Of a DNA stretch of 64,000 nt, positions 7,997-16,323 are shown piece by piece. Made by a program: the position numbers and the translations under genes. The stretch spans positions 1,736,001 through 1,800,000 of the forward strand of contig NZ_PHHE01000001.1 in assembly GCF_002813455.1 (NCBI RefSeq), in the 5' to 3' direction. Source of the DNA: Pseudomonas baetica. GTDB lineage: Bacteria > Pseudomonadota > Gammaproteobacteria > Pseudomonadales > Pseudomonadaceae. The notes beneath the pieces were generated by a model. That model was given only the letters and a program-made list of their open reading frames with translations, searched no databases and had not been told where the DNA came from. Each line of letters starts with the position of its first letter. The first letter of the stretch is position 1.

Positions 7997-9723
7997 CACG
8001 CAGCACGCTTGAGCAGGAATACGACATCGTCGTGATCGGCGGCGGCACGGCCGGTCCGATGGCGGCGATCAAGGCCAAAGAGAAAAACCGTGATCTGCGT
8101 GTGCTGCTGGTCGACAAGGCCAACGTCAAGCGCAGCGGCGCGATCAGCATGGGCATGGACGGTCTGAACAACGCGATCATCCCCGGCCACTCGACGCCCG
8201 AGCAGTACACCAAGGAAATCACCATCGCCAACGACGGCATCGTCAATCAGGCGGCGGTGTACGCCTACGCAACGCACAGCTTCGAAACCATCGAGCAACT
8301 TGACCGCTGGGGTGTGAAGTTCGAGAAGGACGAGACCGGCGATTACGCAGTGAAAAAAGTCCACCACATGGGCGCCTACGTGCTGCCGATGCCGGAAGGG
8401 CACGACATCAAGAAAGTTCTCTATCGCCAGTTGAAGCGCGCGCGGGTGAGCGTCACCAATCGACTGGTCTGCACGCGTTTGCTGACCGACGAGGAGGGCG
8501 CGGTCAACGGTGTGATGGGCTTCGATTGCCGCACCGCCGACTTCCATGTGATCAAGGCCAAAGCGGTGATTCTTGCCTGCGGCGCGGCCGGTCGTCTCGG
8601 GTTGCCGTCGTCGGGCTACCTGATGGGCACCTATGAAAACCCGACCAATGCCGGCGACGGTTACGCGATGGCGTATCACGCCGGGGCCGAACTGGCGAAC
8701 CTCGAATGCTTCCAGATCAACCCGCTGATCAAGGACTACAACGGCCCGGCCTGCGCCTACGTCACCGGCCCGTTGGGCGGCTACACCGCCAACAACAAGG
8801 GCGAACGCTTCATCGAGTGCGACTACTGGAGCGGGCAGATGATGTGGGAGTTCCATCAGGAACTGGAAAGCGGCAACGGCCCGGTGTTTCTCAAACTCGA
8901 CCATCTGGCCGAGGAAACCATCCAGAACATCGAGGAGATTTTGCACAGCAACGAGCGCCCGAGTCGTGGCCAGTTTCACGCCAATCGCGGCACCGATTAC
9001 CGCACGCAGATGGTCGAGATGCACATCTCCGAAATCGGCTTTTGCAGCGGCCACTCGGCGTCCGGGGTGTGGGTCAACGAACGTGCCGAGACCTCTGTGA
9101 AAGGCTTGTACTCCGCCGGTGACATGGCCGCTGTGCCGCACAACTACATGCTCGGCGCGTTTACCTACGGCTGGTTTGCCGGGCACAACGCGGCGGATTT
9201 TGTCGCCGGGCGTGAGTTCTCCACACTGGATGCCGGGCAGATCGAGAAAGAGAAAGCGCGGGTCTACGCACCGCTGGATCGCGAACACGGCCTGCCGCCG
9301 GCGCAGGTCGAGTACAAGCTGCGGCGCTTCGTCAACGACTACCTGCAACCGCCGAAAGTGACCAAGAAGATGCAGATCGGCCTGCAACGCTTCAGCGACA
9401 TCGAGCGCGACCTCGAGCAGATGAAAGCCAACAACGCTCATGAACTGATGCGCGCGATGGAAACCAGCGTGATCCGTGACTGCGCTGAAATGGCCGCGCG
9501 TGCTTCGCTGTTCCGCGCCGAAAGCCGCTGGGGGCTGTACCACTACCGCGTCGATCACCCGCAACGTAACGACGCTGAGTGGTTCTGCCATTGCCATCTG
9601 AAGAAGGGCGACGACGGCCAGATGACCAGTTTCAAGAAAGCCGTCGAGCCTTACATCATCCCGCTCGATGCCGAAGAAATGCAGGCCTACGACCGCTTGC
9701 GGGTGGGCGCTTTCGCCGCGTGA
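7993..9723 (+). CDS. AprA-like FAD-dependent oxidoreductase (fumarate reductase/succinate dehydrogenase flavoprotein family)
   Basis: 576 residues; the ATG at 7993 overlaps the regulator stop. The N-terminus YDIVVIGGGTAGPMAAIKAK is an FAD-binding GxGxxG fold. LYSAGDMAAVPHNYMLGAF near residue 375 is the second FAD motif, and a C-terminal helical domain follows. The layout matches AprA, the alpha subunit of adenylylsulfate reductase, more than SdhA/FrdA. The downstream gene supplies a two-cluster ferredoxin just as aprB does. No sat (ATP sulfurylase) or aprM/qmo genes accompany it, so a dissimilatory APS reductase is unlikely. The ABC importer downstream suggests oxidation or reduction of an imported organosulfur or other small acid. 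The substrate is not determinable here. Confidence 0.88.
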   Translation: MTRSTLEQEYDIVVIGGGTAGPMAAIKAKEKNRDLRVLLVDKANVKRSGAISMGMDGLNNAIIPGHSTPEQYTKEITIANDGIVNQAAVYAYATHSFETIEQLDRWGVKFEKDETGDYAVKKVHHMGAYVLPMPEGHDIKKVLYRQLKRARVSVTNRLVCTRLLTDEEGAVNGVMGFDCRTADFHVIKAKAVILACGAAGRLGLPSSGYLMGTYENPTNAGDGYAMAYHAGAELANLECFQINPLIKDYNGPACAYVTGPLGGYTANNKGERFIECDYWSGQMMWEFHQELESGNGPVFLKLDHLAEETIQNIEEILHSNERPSRGQFHANRGTDYRTQMVEMHISEIGFCSGHSASGVWVNERAETSVKGLYSAGDMAAVPHNYMLGAFTYGWFAGHNAADFVAGREFSTLDAGQIEKEKARVYAPLDREHGLPPAQVEYKLRRFVNDYLQPPKVTKKMQIGLQRFSDIERDLEQMKANNAHELMRAMETSVIRDCAEMAARASLFRAESRWGLYHYRVDHPQRNDAEWFCHCHLKKGDDGQMTSFKKAVEPYIIPLDAEEMQAYDRLRVGAFAA

Positions 9724-9749
9724 TGCATCAATAACAGAGAGCCCGAACC

Positions 9750-9995
9750 ATGGCCTATCAAGCTCAGGAAATCTTCTTCCGCTCCAACGCCCCCGTCACC
9801 GTGGACGAGGACAAATGCATCGCCGAAAAGGGCTGCACCGTGTGCGTCGACGTCTGCCCGATGGACCTGCTGGCGATCAACCCGGCCACGCAAAAGGCTT
9901 ACATGGCGTTCGATGAATGCTGGTACTGCATGCCGTGTGAAAAGGACTGCCCGACGGGGGCCGTGAAAGTCGATATCCCTTATTTATTGCGTTGA
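9750..9995 (+). CDS. AprB-like ferredoxin with two [4Fe-4S] motifs
   Basis: 81 residues. Two cluster motifs are plain: CIAEKGCTVCVDVCP (C-x5-C-x2-C-x3-CP) and CWYCMPCEKDCP (C-x2-C-x2-C-x3-CP). The first has a longer spacing than in ordinary bacterial ferredoxins, a feature shared with AprB. It starts 26 bp after the flavoprotein stop and should form its electron-transfer partner. It is shorter than classical AprB (~150 residues), lacking the C-terminal tail that wraps around AprA, so a looser complex or a different reaction is possible. Confidence 0.9.
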   Translation: MAYQAQEIFFRSNAPVTVDEDKCIAEKGCTVCVDVCPMDLLAINPATQKAYMAFDECWYCMPCEKDCPTGAVKVDIPYLLR

Positions 9996-10009
9996 AACGC
10001 AATCGAAAT

Positions 10010-10097
10010 GTGGGAGGGGGCTTGCTCCCGAAGAGGCCTGCATTGCTGGCATCTCTATTGACTGAAACACCGCTTTCGGGAGAAAGCCCCCTCCCAC
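10010..10097. repeat. REP pair (GTGGGAGGGGG type)
   Basis: Halves GTGGGAGGGGGCTTGCTCCC and an imperfect complement (GAGAAAGCC replaces GAGCAAGCC) sit between the ferredoxin and the ABC importer genes. It may tune read-through between the two parts of the cluster. Confidence 0.85.
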
Positions 10098-10139
10098 AAG
10101 GGATCTCCTACATTTGGGATTTGTGGCAAACCATTAGCC

Positions 10140-10156
10140 ATCCGGAAACACCGGAC
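10140..10156 (+). promoter_or_regulatory. Inverted repeat upstream of the ABC importer genes
   Basis: TCCGGAAACACCGGA (10141-10155) has 5-bp arms around a 5-bp spacer, ~90 bp upstream of the importer start and just after the REP. It could be an operator for an internal promoter; no regulator is assigned. It does not resemble the GTCATAAC palindrome before the GntR gene. Confidence 0.3.
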
Positions 10157-10244
10157 GCTGGATTCATCGAAAACCCCTCGTTTCCCACCGCGCCCTGATC
10201 GCGGCGGAGACGAACTCAAATAAATGATTCGAGGGGAAACACTC

Positions 10245-11648
10245 ATGTTGCGTGCAGCAATCGCCGGTCTGGTACTGGCTTCGTTTACCGTGTCGGCCTC
10301 GGCCGAAACCATCCGCATCGCCATCGGCACCCAGGACACCACCATCAACTGCGCTGCTGGCGGTCTGTTGATCCGTGAGCTTGGTCTGCTCGACAAATAC
10401 CTGCCCCACGACGGCGCCTACAAAGACGCCAGGTATGACGTGCAGTGGAAGAACTTCACCAGCGGCGCGCCGCTGACCAACGAGATGGTCGCCGGCAAGC
10501 TCGACTTCGGCGCCATGGCCGATTTCCCCGGTGCGTTCAATGGCGTGGCGTTTGAAACCGCCGGCAAGCACAGCCTGTTCATCAGTGTGTTGTCGGGCAG
10601 CACCAAGGGCAGCGGCAACGGCATCGTCGTGCCGAGCGCGTCCGGCGTGCAGTCGCTGAGCGAACTCAAGGGCAAGACCATCTCGGTGCCGTTTGCCTCC
10701 ACGGCACATGGCATGTTGCTGCGCGCGGTGGCAGAGCAGGGCTGGGATCCGCTCAAAGACGTGAACATCATCGCCCAGCCGCCAGAAGTCGCCGGCTCCG
10801 CGTTGCAGGCCGGCAAGATCGACGCCCACGCCGACTTTGTGCCGTTCGCCGAGCTGTTCCCGAGCCGCGGTTTCGCTCGCAAGATCTACGATGGCGCCCA
10901 GGCGAATGCGCCGACGTTCCACGGCGCGCTGGTGGATCAAGCCTATGCGAAAAAGTACCCGGAAATCGTTGTCGCTTATCTGCGCGCCAGTATCGAGGCC
11001 AATCAGTTGCTGGCCGCCGAACCTGAGAAGTACAGCGAGCTGATCGCCAAAGTCACCGGCGTTGATGCCGAGGTCAACTATCTGTTCCACGGTGCGCTTG
11101 GCGTGCAAACCCGTGATCTGAGCTGGAAGCCCGAGTATCGCCAGGCAGTCGGCACGGCCATCGACACGTTGAAACTGCTGAAGAAGGCGGATCGTGGGCT
11201 GGATCTGAACACCTTCGTCGACGACCAGTACATCCGCGCCGCGTTCAAGGCCTCGAACCTGGATTACACCGCGCAACTGGCCAACTACGCGCAAACGCCG
11301 TTGAAAGCGGTGGATGCGGCCAGCGGTAAAGCCATCACCGACTTCAGCCACGTCGCCGAAATCTGGGTGCGCGGTGAAGACAAGGTGCGCCAGTACGCCT
11401 CGGCCGAAGGTGCGTTCACCGCGTTGGCCGCTTTGAAACAGGAAGGCAAAAACATCCGTGCGGTGTATGCGCAGGCCAGTGACAGCGGGATCAAGTTGTT
11501 GGCGGATCAGGCGTGGTTTGCCAGTGATGCCAAGGGGCGTTTGAGTGCGTTTCTACTCAAGGGCCAGGCACAACAGTTTGCGGCGGCGCAGGGCGGCAAG
11601 GTTTTCGACTTCACCGATGCCACAACTCAGGCAGTCGCCACCCGCTAA
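10245..11648 (+). CDS. ABC transporter substrate-binding protein, nitrate/sulfonate/taurine (SsuA/TauA-like) type
   Basis: 467 residues from the ATG at 10245, chosen because GAGGGG lies eight bases upstream and the protein then begins with a signal peptide (MLRAAIAGLVLASFTVSASA). An earlier ATG at 10224 would put charged residues before it. The mature part (ETIRIAIGTQDTTINC; FTSGAPLTNEMVAGKLDFGAMADFP) follows the NMT1/SsuA fold that binds small acids in the periplasm. It is ~140 residues longer than ordinary SsuA/TauA proteins, with an extra C-terminal segment rich in Ala/Gln. It delivers substrate to the permease and ATPase encoded next. The ligand is unknown. Confidence 0.9.
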   Translation: MLRAAIAGLVLASFTVSASAETIRIAIGTQDTTINCAAGGLLIRELGLLDKYLPHDGAYKDARYDVQWKNFTSGAPLTNEMVAGKLDFGAMADFPGAFNGVAFETAGKHSLFISVLSGSTKGSGNGIVVPSASGVQSLSELKGKTISVPFASTAHGMLLRAVAEQGWDPLKDVNIIAQPPEVAGSALQAGKIDAHADFVPFAELFPSRGFARKIYDGAQANAPTFHGALVDQAYAKKYPEIVVAYLRASIEANQLLAAEPEKYSELIAKVTGVDAEVNYLFHGALGVQTRDLSWKPEYRQAVGTAIDTLKLLKKADRGLDLNTFVDDQYIRAAFKASNLDYTAQLANYAQTPLKAVDAASGKAITDFSHVAEIWVRGEDKVRQYASAEGAFTALAALKQEGKNIRAVYAQASDSGIKLLADQAWFASDAKGRLSAFLLKGQAQQFAAAQGGKVFDFTDATTQAVATR

Positions 11649-11671
11649 CCCGTTAAACACCTCGGTCAACT

Positions 11672-11758
11672 GTGGGAGCGAGCCTGCTCGCGAAGGCGTC
11701 AGACCTGCCAATACTTCATCGCCTGACCCACCGCTTTCGCGAGCAGGCTCGCTCCCAC
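11672..11758. repeat. REP pair (GTGGGAGCGAG type) inside the transporter operon
   Basis: GTGGGAGCGAGCCTGCTCGC and its complement lie between the binding-protein stop (11648) and the permease start (11786). REPs inside operons often protect upstream mRNA and lower downstream expression, which would favour the abundant binding protein. Confidence 0.88.
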
Positions 11759-11785
11759 AGGGGATCTCGGTTGAGAGGAATTATT

Positions 11786-12568
11786 GTGTACCGATCATTT
11801 TCACGCTGGGTTCCGAGAGCCGCCTCCCTGCTGCTCTGCCTGCTGTTCTGGCAACTCGCCGCCAGCCACCACTGGAACCTCGGCTTGGTCACCTTCGCCA
11901 ACGTCCCCACGCCATTGGCGGTGATCGAAGCCGCACTCGGTCTGGGCGACTCCGGAAAGCTCCTGCAACACCTGACCGCCAGCCTCAGCCGCGTCTTCGC
12001 CGGCTACCTCGCTGCATTGCTGATCGGCATCGCCCTGGGCCTGGCCATCGGCCGTTCGAAATGGGCCGAAGACCTGCTGCTGCCACCGCTGGAAGTGCTG
12101 CGCCCGATCCCGGCCGTGGCATGGATTCCATTGGCAATCCTCATGTTTCCGTCGTCGGAGCTGTCGATGGTGTTCATCACCTTCACCGGTGCGCTATTCC
12201 CGATCCTGCTCAACACCGTGCACGGCGTCGAAGGCGTCGACCCGCGCCTGATCGCCTCGGCAAAAAGCCTCGGCGCAGGGCGCCGGGCGATCCTGCTGGA
12301 AGTGATCCTGCCCGGCGCCGCGCCAAGCATCATCACCGGTCTGGCCATCGGCATGGGCACGTCGTGGTTCTGCCTGGTGACGGCCGAGATGATCTCCGGC
12401 CAGTTCGGCATCGGTTACTACACCTGGGAGTCCTACACCATTCAAAACTATGCCGACATCGTCGTCGGCATGTTGCTGATCGGCGTGCTGGGCATGGGCA
12501 GCAGTGGGTTGATCAAACGTTTGGGCGGGCTGTTCACGCCTTGGCATCGTCCACGAGGAAAAGCCTGA
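11786..12568 (+). CDS. ABC transporter permease (SsuC/TauC-like)
   Basis: 260 residues from a GTG at 11786 with GAGAGGA upstream; a longer in-frame start at 11672 would read through the REP and is rejected. About six membrane helices are visible, beginning AASLLLCLLFWQLAA. The EAA-type loop that contacts the ATPase reads SAKSLGAGRRAILLEVILPG. The fold is BPD_transp_1, as in nitrate, sulfonate and taurine importers. Its stop overlaps the ATPase start (ATGA), so the two are translationally coupled. Confidence 0.93.
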   Translation: MYRSFSRWVPRAASLLLCLLFWQLAASHHWNLGLVTFANVPTPLAVIEAALGLGDSGKLLQHLTASLSRVFAGYLAALLIGIALGLAIGRSKWAEDLLLPPLEVLRPIPAVAWIPLAILMFPSSELSMVFITFTGALFPILLNTVHGVEGVDPRLIASAKSLGAGRRAILLEVILPGAAPSIITGLAIGMGTSWFCLVTAEMISGQFGIGYYTWESYTIQNYADIVVGMLLIGVLGMGSSGLIKRLGGLFTPWHRPRGKA

Positions 12569-13416
12569 TGAGCGTGATGCAAACCCCGGAGGGGCGGATC
12601 GACATCCGTCAATTGTCCATTGTCCTCGGCGAAGGTCGGCAAGCATTTGAAGCGGTGCAGGGCCTCGATTGCCAGATCGAACCCGGGCAGTTCGTGTGCA
12701 TTCTCGGCCCGTCCGGTTGCGGAAAATCGACCTTGCTCGGCGCGCTGGCGGGGCATTTGAGCGCACACACCGGCAGCCTGAAAGTCGATGGCAGCGAGGT
12801 GTCCGGCCCGTCGCCGCAGCGCGGCATGGTGTTCCAGCATCACACACTGTTCCCGTGGCGCACGGTGCGCGACAACGTCGCGTTCGGTCTGAAGATGCGT
12901 GGCATTGGCAAGGCCGAGCGCCATCGCGCTGCTGATGAAATCCTCAAACTGGTCGGTCTCGACGGTTTCGCCGAACGCTGGCCGGATCAGCTCTCCGGCG
13001 GCATGCAGCAACGGGTGGAGATTGCCCGGGTGCTGGTCAATCGTCCACGGCTGTTGCTGATGGACGAGCCATTCGGCGCGCTGGATGCGCTGACCCGGCT
13101 GAACATGCAGGAACTGCTGCTGGACATCTGGACGCGCATCCGCACCACCGTGGTGTTCGTCACCCACGACATCGACGAGGCGCTGTTTCTCGCCGACCGC
13201 TTGCTGGTGATGAGCGCGCGGCCGGGGCGAATCATTGAAGACTTGCGCCTGGATTTTGCGCGTCCGCGCACCACGGAACTGGTGACCAGCCATGAGTTCT
13301 CGCGTTTGAAACGCCACTGCCTCGACCTGCTGCGCCACGACAACGACCGACCGCTGCCGCGCCTCAATCCGCTCGGCTTGCCTCCCGAAAACCCTTTGCC
13401 GCGATTTGCCCTATGA
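12568..13416 (+). CDS. ABC transporter ATP-binding protein (SsuB/TauB-like)
   Basis: 282 residues. Walker A GPSGCGKST, Q-loop FQHHTLFPW, signature LSGGMQQR, Walker B LLLMDEPFGALD and the switch His in VTHDIDEA are all present, as in import ATPases of the nitrate/taurine family. The start overlaps the permease stop (ATGA), and its own stop overlaps the HEAT-repeat start in the same way. The C-terminal ~40 residues (PRLNPLGLPPENPLPRFAL) extend beyond the core domain. It energises uptake of the unidentified substrate. Confidence 0.95.
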   Translation: MSVMQTPEGRIDIRQLSIVLGEGRQAFEAVQGLDCQIEPGQFVCILGPSGCGKSTLLGALAGHLSAHTGSLKVDGSEVSGPSPQRGMVFQHHTLFPWRTVRDNVAFGLKMRGIGKAERHRAADEILKLVGLDGFAERWPDQLSGGMQQRVEIARVLVNRPRLLLMDEPFGALDALTRLNMQELLLDIWTRIRTTVVFVTHDIDEALFLADRLLVMSARPGRIIEDLRLDFARPRTTELVTSHEFSRLKRHCLDLLRHDNDRPLPRLNPLGLPPENPLPRFAL

Positions 13417-14375
13417 CTTCTATTTTTGCTGTGACCGATAACCAGGACATTCTTGACCTGCAACCGCGCCTGACGGCCGAAGACGCGGGCGTGCGGCGCA
13501 TTGCCCTGATTGATCTGGCTGACCTCGAAGAACCGGATGGCCTGGTGTGGTTGGTCGATCGCCTCGGGTCAGATACAGCGGAAGACGTCCGTGCTGAAGC
13601 TGCACGTCTGCTTGAGGCCTGGGAAGATGAGGCCGTTGTACAAGCTTTGTGTGAAGCACTGACCGATCCGTCGCCGGCGGTGCAATCTGCCGCCGCGCAG
13701 AGCCTGAGCCTGCTCAAGACCGAAGCGGCAGGCCGGGTGATTCTGCCGTGGACCGAGCATGCCGACGTCAGCGTGCGGATCGCCGCGTTCCGTGCCCTGC
13801 GCGAATTACGTTTCACCGACGCCGCGCCGGCGGCCATCGAGGCGCTGAGCGATGCCGACGCCCATGTGCGCCGTGAGGCCGTGGGCGTGCTCGGCTGGCT
13901 CAAGCAGCTCGACGCGTTGCCGGCATTGGCGCAGTTGGCCAGTGCTGACCCGGACACCGAGGTGCGCCGCGCTGCCACCGGTGCTCTCGGTCTGGCCTCT
14001 GGCGCCGACGTGCTGCCAGCCTTGCGCCAGGCCTTGCAGGACGACGCCTGGCAAGTGCGCGAGGAAGCGGCGACTACCTTGGGTAAAGTCGGCCACAGCG
14101 ACGCCGGCCCGGCATTGATCGAAGCGCTGGGCGACGATTATTGGCAAGTCCGCCTGCGCGCCACCCGCAGCCTCGGCCGCTTGCGTTTCGCTCCCGCGCT
14201 GGATGCCTTGATCGACACCCTCGGCCATCGCATCAGCAACCTGCGCAAGGAAGCGGCGTTGGCCTTGGGCGAGTTGAATGATCGCGGTGCAGTGGCAGCG
14301 TTGCAGGCCGCGCAGGACGATGGCGACCCGGAAGTGCGTAAAGCGGTGCGGATTGCCTTGAGTCAGCTGCAATGA
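13413..14375 (+). CDS. HEAT-repeat (PBS-lyase-like) protein of the AprAB-like cluster
   Basis: 320 residues. At least eight ~31-residue repeats are visible with the D-x-x-VRxxAAxALGxL pattern, for example DAWQVREEAATTLGKVGHS and DPEVRKAVRIALSQL. Such all-helical solenoids act as scaffolds or maturation factors. Relatives include phycobilin lyases and the HEAT proteins that assist metal or flavin enzyme assembly. No catalytic motif is seen and there is no signal peptide. ATGA overlap with the ATPase gene and the DUF971 gene places it inside the operon. A role in assembling or docking the flavoprotein/ferredoxin pair is an inference. Confidence 0.85.
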   Translation: MTSIFAVTDNQDILDLQPRLTAEDAGVRRIALIDLADLEEPDGLVWLVDRLGSDTAEDVRAEAARLLEAWEDEAVVQALCEALTDPSPAVQSAAAQSLSLLKTEAAGRVILPWTEHADVSVRIAAFRALRELRFTDAAPAAIEALSDADAHVRREAVGVLGWLKQLDALPALAQLASADPDTEVRRAATGALGLASGADVLPALRQALQDDAWQVREEAATTLGKVGHSDAGPALIEALGDDYWQVRLRATRSLGRLRFAPALDALIDTLGHRISNLRKEAALALGELNDRGAVAALQAAQDDGDPEVRKAVRIALSQLQ

Positions 14376-14650
14376 ACCCGGTCTCTGTCGGCAATTCACA
14401 CCGCGAGCAAACCCTGCGCCTGAGCTGGCCGGATGGCAGCGAGTCGGTGCTGGATCACGCCGAACTGCGCCGCCAGTGTCCCTGCTCGCAATGCCGCGCC
14501 TTTCGCCTGCGCGGTTCTGCCCCCCTGGTCGATGATCGCGTGCGCATTATCGAACTCAACCCCCAAGGCTATGGCGTGCAACTGGTGTTCAGCGACGGGC
14601 ACCAGCGCGGCATCTACCCGTGGGCCTATCTGGCAAACCTCACTCCTTAG
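14372..14650 (+). CDS. DUF971 family protein (GBBH-like N-terminal domain)
   Basis: 92 residues forming one complete DUF971 domain: LRLSWPDGSESVLDHAELRR, a Cys cluster CPCSQC, and the closing YGVQLVFSDGHQRGIYPWAYL. The same fold forms the N-terminal domain of gamma-butyrobetaine hydroxylase, where Cys/His bind zinc. Stand-alone members are often encoded near Fe-S or Mrp-type proteins. Its ATG overlaps the HEAT-protein stop, making it the last gene of the cluster, and a REP pair follows. A part in metal-centre maturation of the AprAB-like enzyme is plausible but unproven. Confidence 0.88.
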   Translation: MNPVSVGNSHREQTLRLSWPDGSESVLDHAELRRQCPCSQCRAFRLRGSAPLVDDRVRIIELNPQGYGVQLVFSDGHQRGIYPWAYLANLTP

Positions 14651-14667
14651 GTTCACCACAATCAACT

Positions 14668-14754
14668 GTGGGAGGGGGCTTGCTCCCGAAGGCGGTGTGT
14701 CAGTCAGCTTGGATGTGTCTGACCCACCGCCTTCGGGAGCAAGCCCCCTCCCAC
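14668..14754. repeat. REP pair (GTGGGAGGGGG type)
   Basis: A complete doublet with both halves matching, at the convergent end of the DUF971 gene and the eptA-like pseudogene. Confidence 0.88.
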
Positions 14755-14777
14755 AGGTTTTTGCAGTGTCTGTCGGG

Positions 14778-15217
14778 TTATTGCGCAGCCGTCATCGCCG
14801 GCCGGCAGCCATGAAAAATATCCAGTCCCGGCTGATACAGCGATGTCTTGACGTCAAACAGTCCGAGCACCGAATGGTCGCTGTAGTCCTCACGCGGGAA
14901 CATCGAGAACATGCACTGCACCGACACTGCCGTCGAGGTGCCGCAGGAATGCACCTGGGTGAAATTGAGGACGTTCAACTTGCTCAGTTCAGGATTGGTC
15001 TCGCGCTCATAGCCGTTCAGGGAAAAGTGATCGGCACGGGCGGTTTCACCGACCACCAACACCATCAGCGATTTCCTCTCGCGGCTGGCAGGGTGATCAG
15101 CGTGCCCAGCGCCTTCCAGGTCGCCAGGTTGTACAGCGCCACCAGTGCCAGGGAAAACAGCAGCACCAGTCGGGTAGAAGTGATGGACGGTAAACGCAGT
15201 CCTTTGCCCAAAGCCAT
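14778..15217 (-). pseudogene. Phosphoethanolamine transferase (EptA-like), internally deleted
   Basis: The start MALGKGLRLPSITSTRLVLL and the first membrane helix are followed, after ~37 codons and a frameshift near 15065, by the catalytic-domain motif VLVVGETARADHFSLNGYER. CGTSTAVSVQCMFSMFPRED, which carries the catalytic Thr, comes next. The sequence then jumps straight to the C-terminal VLGLFDVKTSLYQPGLDIF and stops at 14778-14780. Intact EptA proteins have ~550 residues. Here the other four membrane helices and most of the sulfatase-fold core are missing, leaving ~145 codons. The gene would have modified lipid A with phosphoethanolamine; this copy cannot. Confidence 0.85.
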
Positions 15218-15334
15218 GTCAAACAGTCCTCTACTCAAATCGAAACCACACACGGTTGCGTGTGTAACTGTGGAAGAACATTGGTAAAAAATTCGTAAAC
15301 ATCCCGTAATAAATGCCCCGCGCAGATCGAAACT

Positions 15335-15421
15335 GTGGGAGCGGGCTTGCTCGCGAAAGCGTTGTGTCAGTCGAATAATATTTTGATGACCTACCGCCTT
15401 CGCGAGCAAGGCCGCTCCCAC
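15335..15421. repeat. REP pair (GTGGGAGCGGG type)
   Basis: Inverted halves flank a ~45-bp centre, between the porin gene stop and the eptA-like pseudogene. One half has a transposition of bases (AAGGCCGCTCCC). Confidence 0.85.
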
Positions 15422-15435
15422 AGGGGGTTACTGTG

Positions 15436-16173
15436 TCAGAAGGATTTGCTGACGCTGGCGACAACGGTGGCGGTGCACACATCCTTGAAGCCCCAATTGC
15501 TCAGGCACTGGGTCTGCGAAAGATCGGTAGCGATGTAGCTCAGGCCCAGCACCACGCCGGCCAGATTGTGGGTGAGTTTGACTTCCCATTCGCGATAACT
15601 GTCCTCCGCCTGCCCGGACGTCGAGTACAAGTGCGGATCCTTGAAATCCATATTGCCGTAACGCAGCTTCAGCCCCGAATCGAAGGGCAATTCGGTTTCA
15701 TAACTGACATAGCTGTAAAGCGAGCTCTGCTTGCTGTCGATGCCCGGCGCATCACTGGAGTAATACGCCGCGAGCTTCACCCCGTAAGCCCCAAGAATCG
15801 CGTACACCTCGCTCTGGTTGAACTGACTTTCCCTGGGATAGGCGTATTTCAGGTAGCCCAGATCCAGGCTGACGGCTTCGCTGGCCTGCCACAGCCAGCC
15901 GGCGTAGTAGTCGACTTCCTGCCGGGTTTTCAGACCGCCGCCGAAGTCGACGTTGGAACTCCAGGCGCCGAGGTACAAACCGCTGCTGTGGGCCAGGGTC
16001 AAACCAGCCTGCGCGGCGGGATCATTCTGGGTTTGCGAGATGCCGCGGGTGCGGTAGTCGCTGGCCAGGGTCAGATCGACCAGCACGGCGAAGTCGTCGT
16101 TCAAGGGGATCGCAAAGCTGCTCAACGGCAGCGCACTCAAAAAACTCAGGGCGAACAGGGGCAAGGCTTTCAT
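15436..16173 (-). CDS. TorF-family putative porin
   Basis: 245 residues. It has a signal peptide (MKALPLFALSFLSALPLSSFA). The family opening VDLTLASDYRTRGISQTQNDPAAQAGLTL follows, in which S-D-Y-R/V-F/T-R-G-I-S-Q is the diagnostic string of the TorF/TIGR02001 group. The protein is rich in aromatic alternating strands and ends in ...VSKSF with a terminal Phe for outer-membrane insertion. The function is not established for most members. The gene is monocistronic between two REP pairs. Confidence 0.88.
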   Translation of the reverse strand: MKALPLFALSFLSALPLSSFAIPLNDDFAVLVDLTLASDYRTRGISQTQNDPAAQAGLTLAHSSGLYLGAWSSNVDFGGGLKTRQEVDYYAGWLWQASEAVSLDLGYLKYAYPRESQFNQSEVYAILGAYGVKLAAYYSSDAPGIDSKQSSLYSYVSYETELPFDSGLKLRYGNMDFKDPHLYSTSGQAEDSYREWEVKLTHNLAGVVLGLSYIATDLSQTQCLSNWGFKDVCTATVVASVSKSF

Positions 16174-16222
16174 GTGAAGTCCCGGTGTTGTGATTGTTAT
16201 GGGAGGGCAGGCCGAACACTTT

Positions 16223-16309
16223 GTGGGAGGGGGCTTGCTCCCGAAAGCGGTGTGTCAGATAGCGAAGTGTTGTCTGACCGCACTCTTTCGGGAGCAAGCC
16301 CCCTCCCAC
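16223..16309. repeat. REP pair (GTGGGAGGGGG type)
   Basis: A doublet between the amidohydrolase stop and the porin start. Confidence 0.88.
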
Positions 16310-16323
16310 AAAAGTGGGTGATG

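Noticed and set aside
7933..9597. Open frame of 554 codons on the minus strand
   Set aside because: Antisense to the AprA-like gene, whose motifs and neighbours are clear.
7993..9723. Succinate dehydrogenase or fumarate reductase subunit A
   Set aside because: There are no membrane-anchor or SdhB/FrdB genes, the partner is a short two-cluster ferredoxin, and the sequence layout is closer to AprA.
11545..13416. Apparent 623-residue protein containing the ABC ATPase
   Set aside because: The first ~340 codons are out-of-frame reading of the REP and permease gene. The ATPase starts at 12568 with an ATGA overlap.
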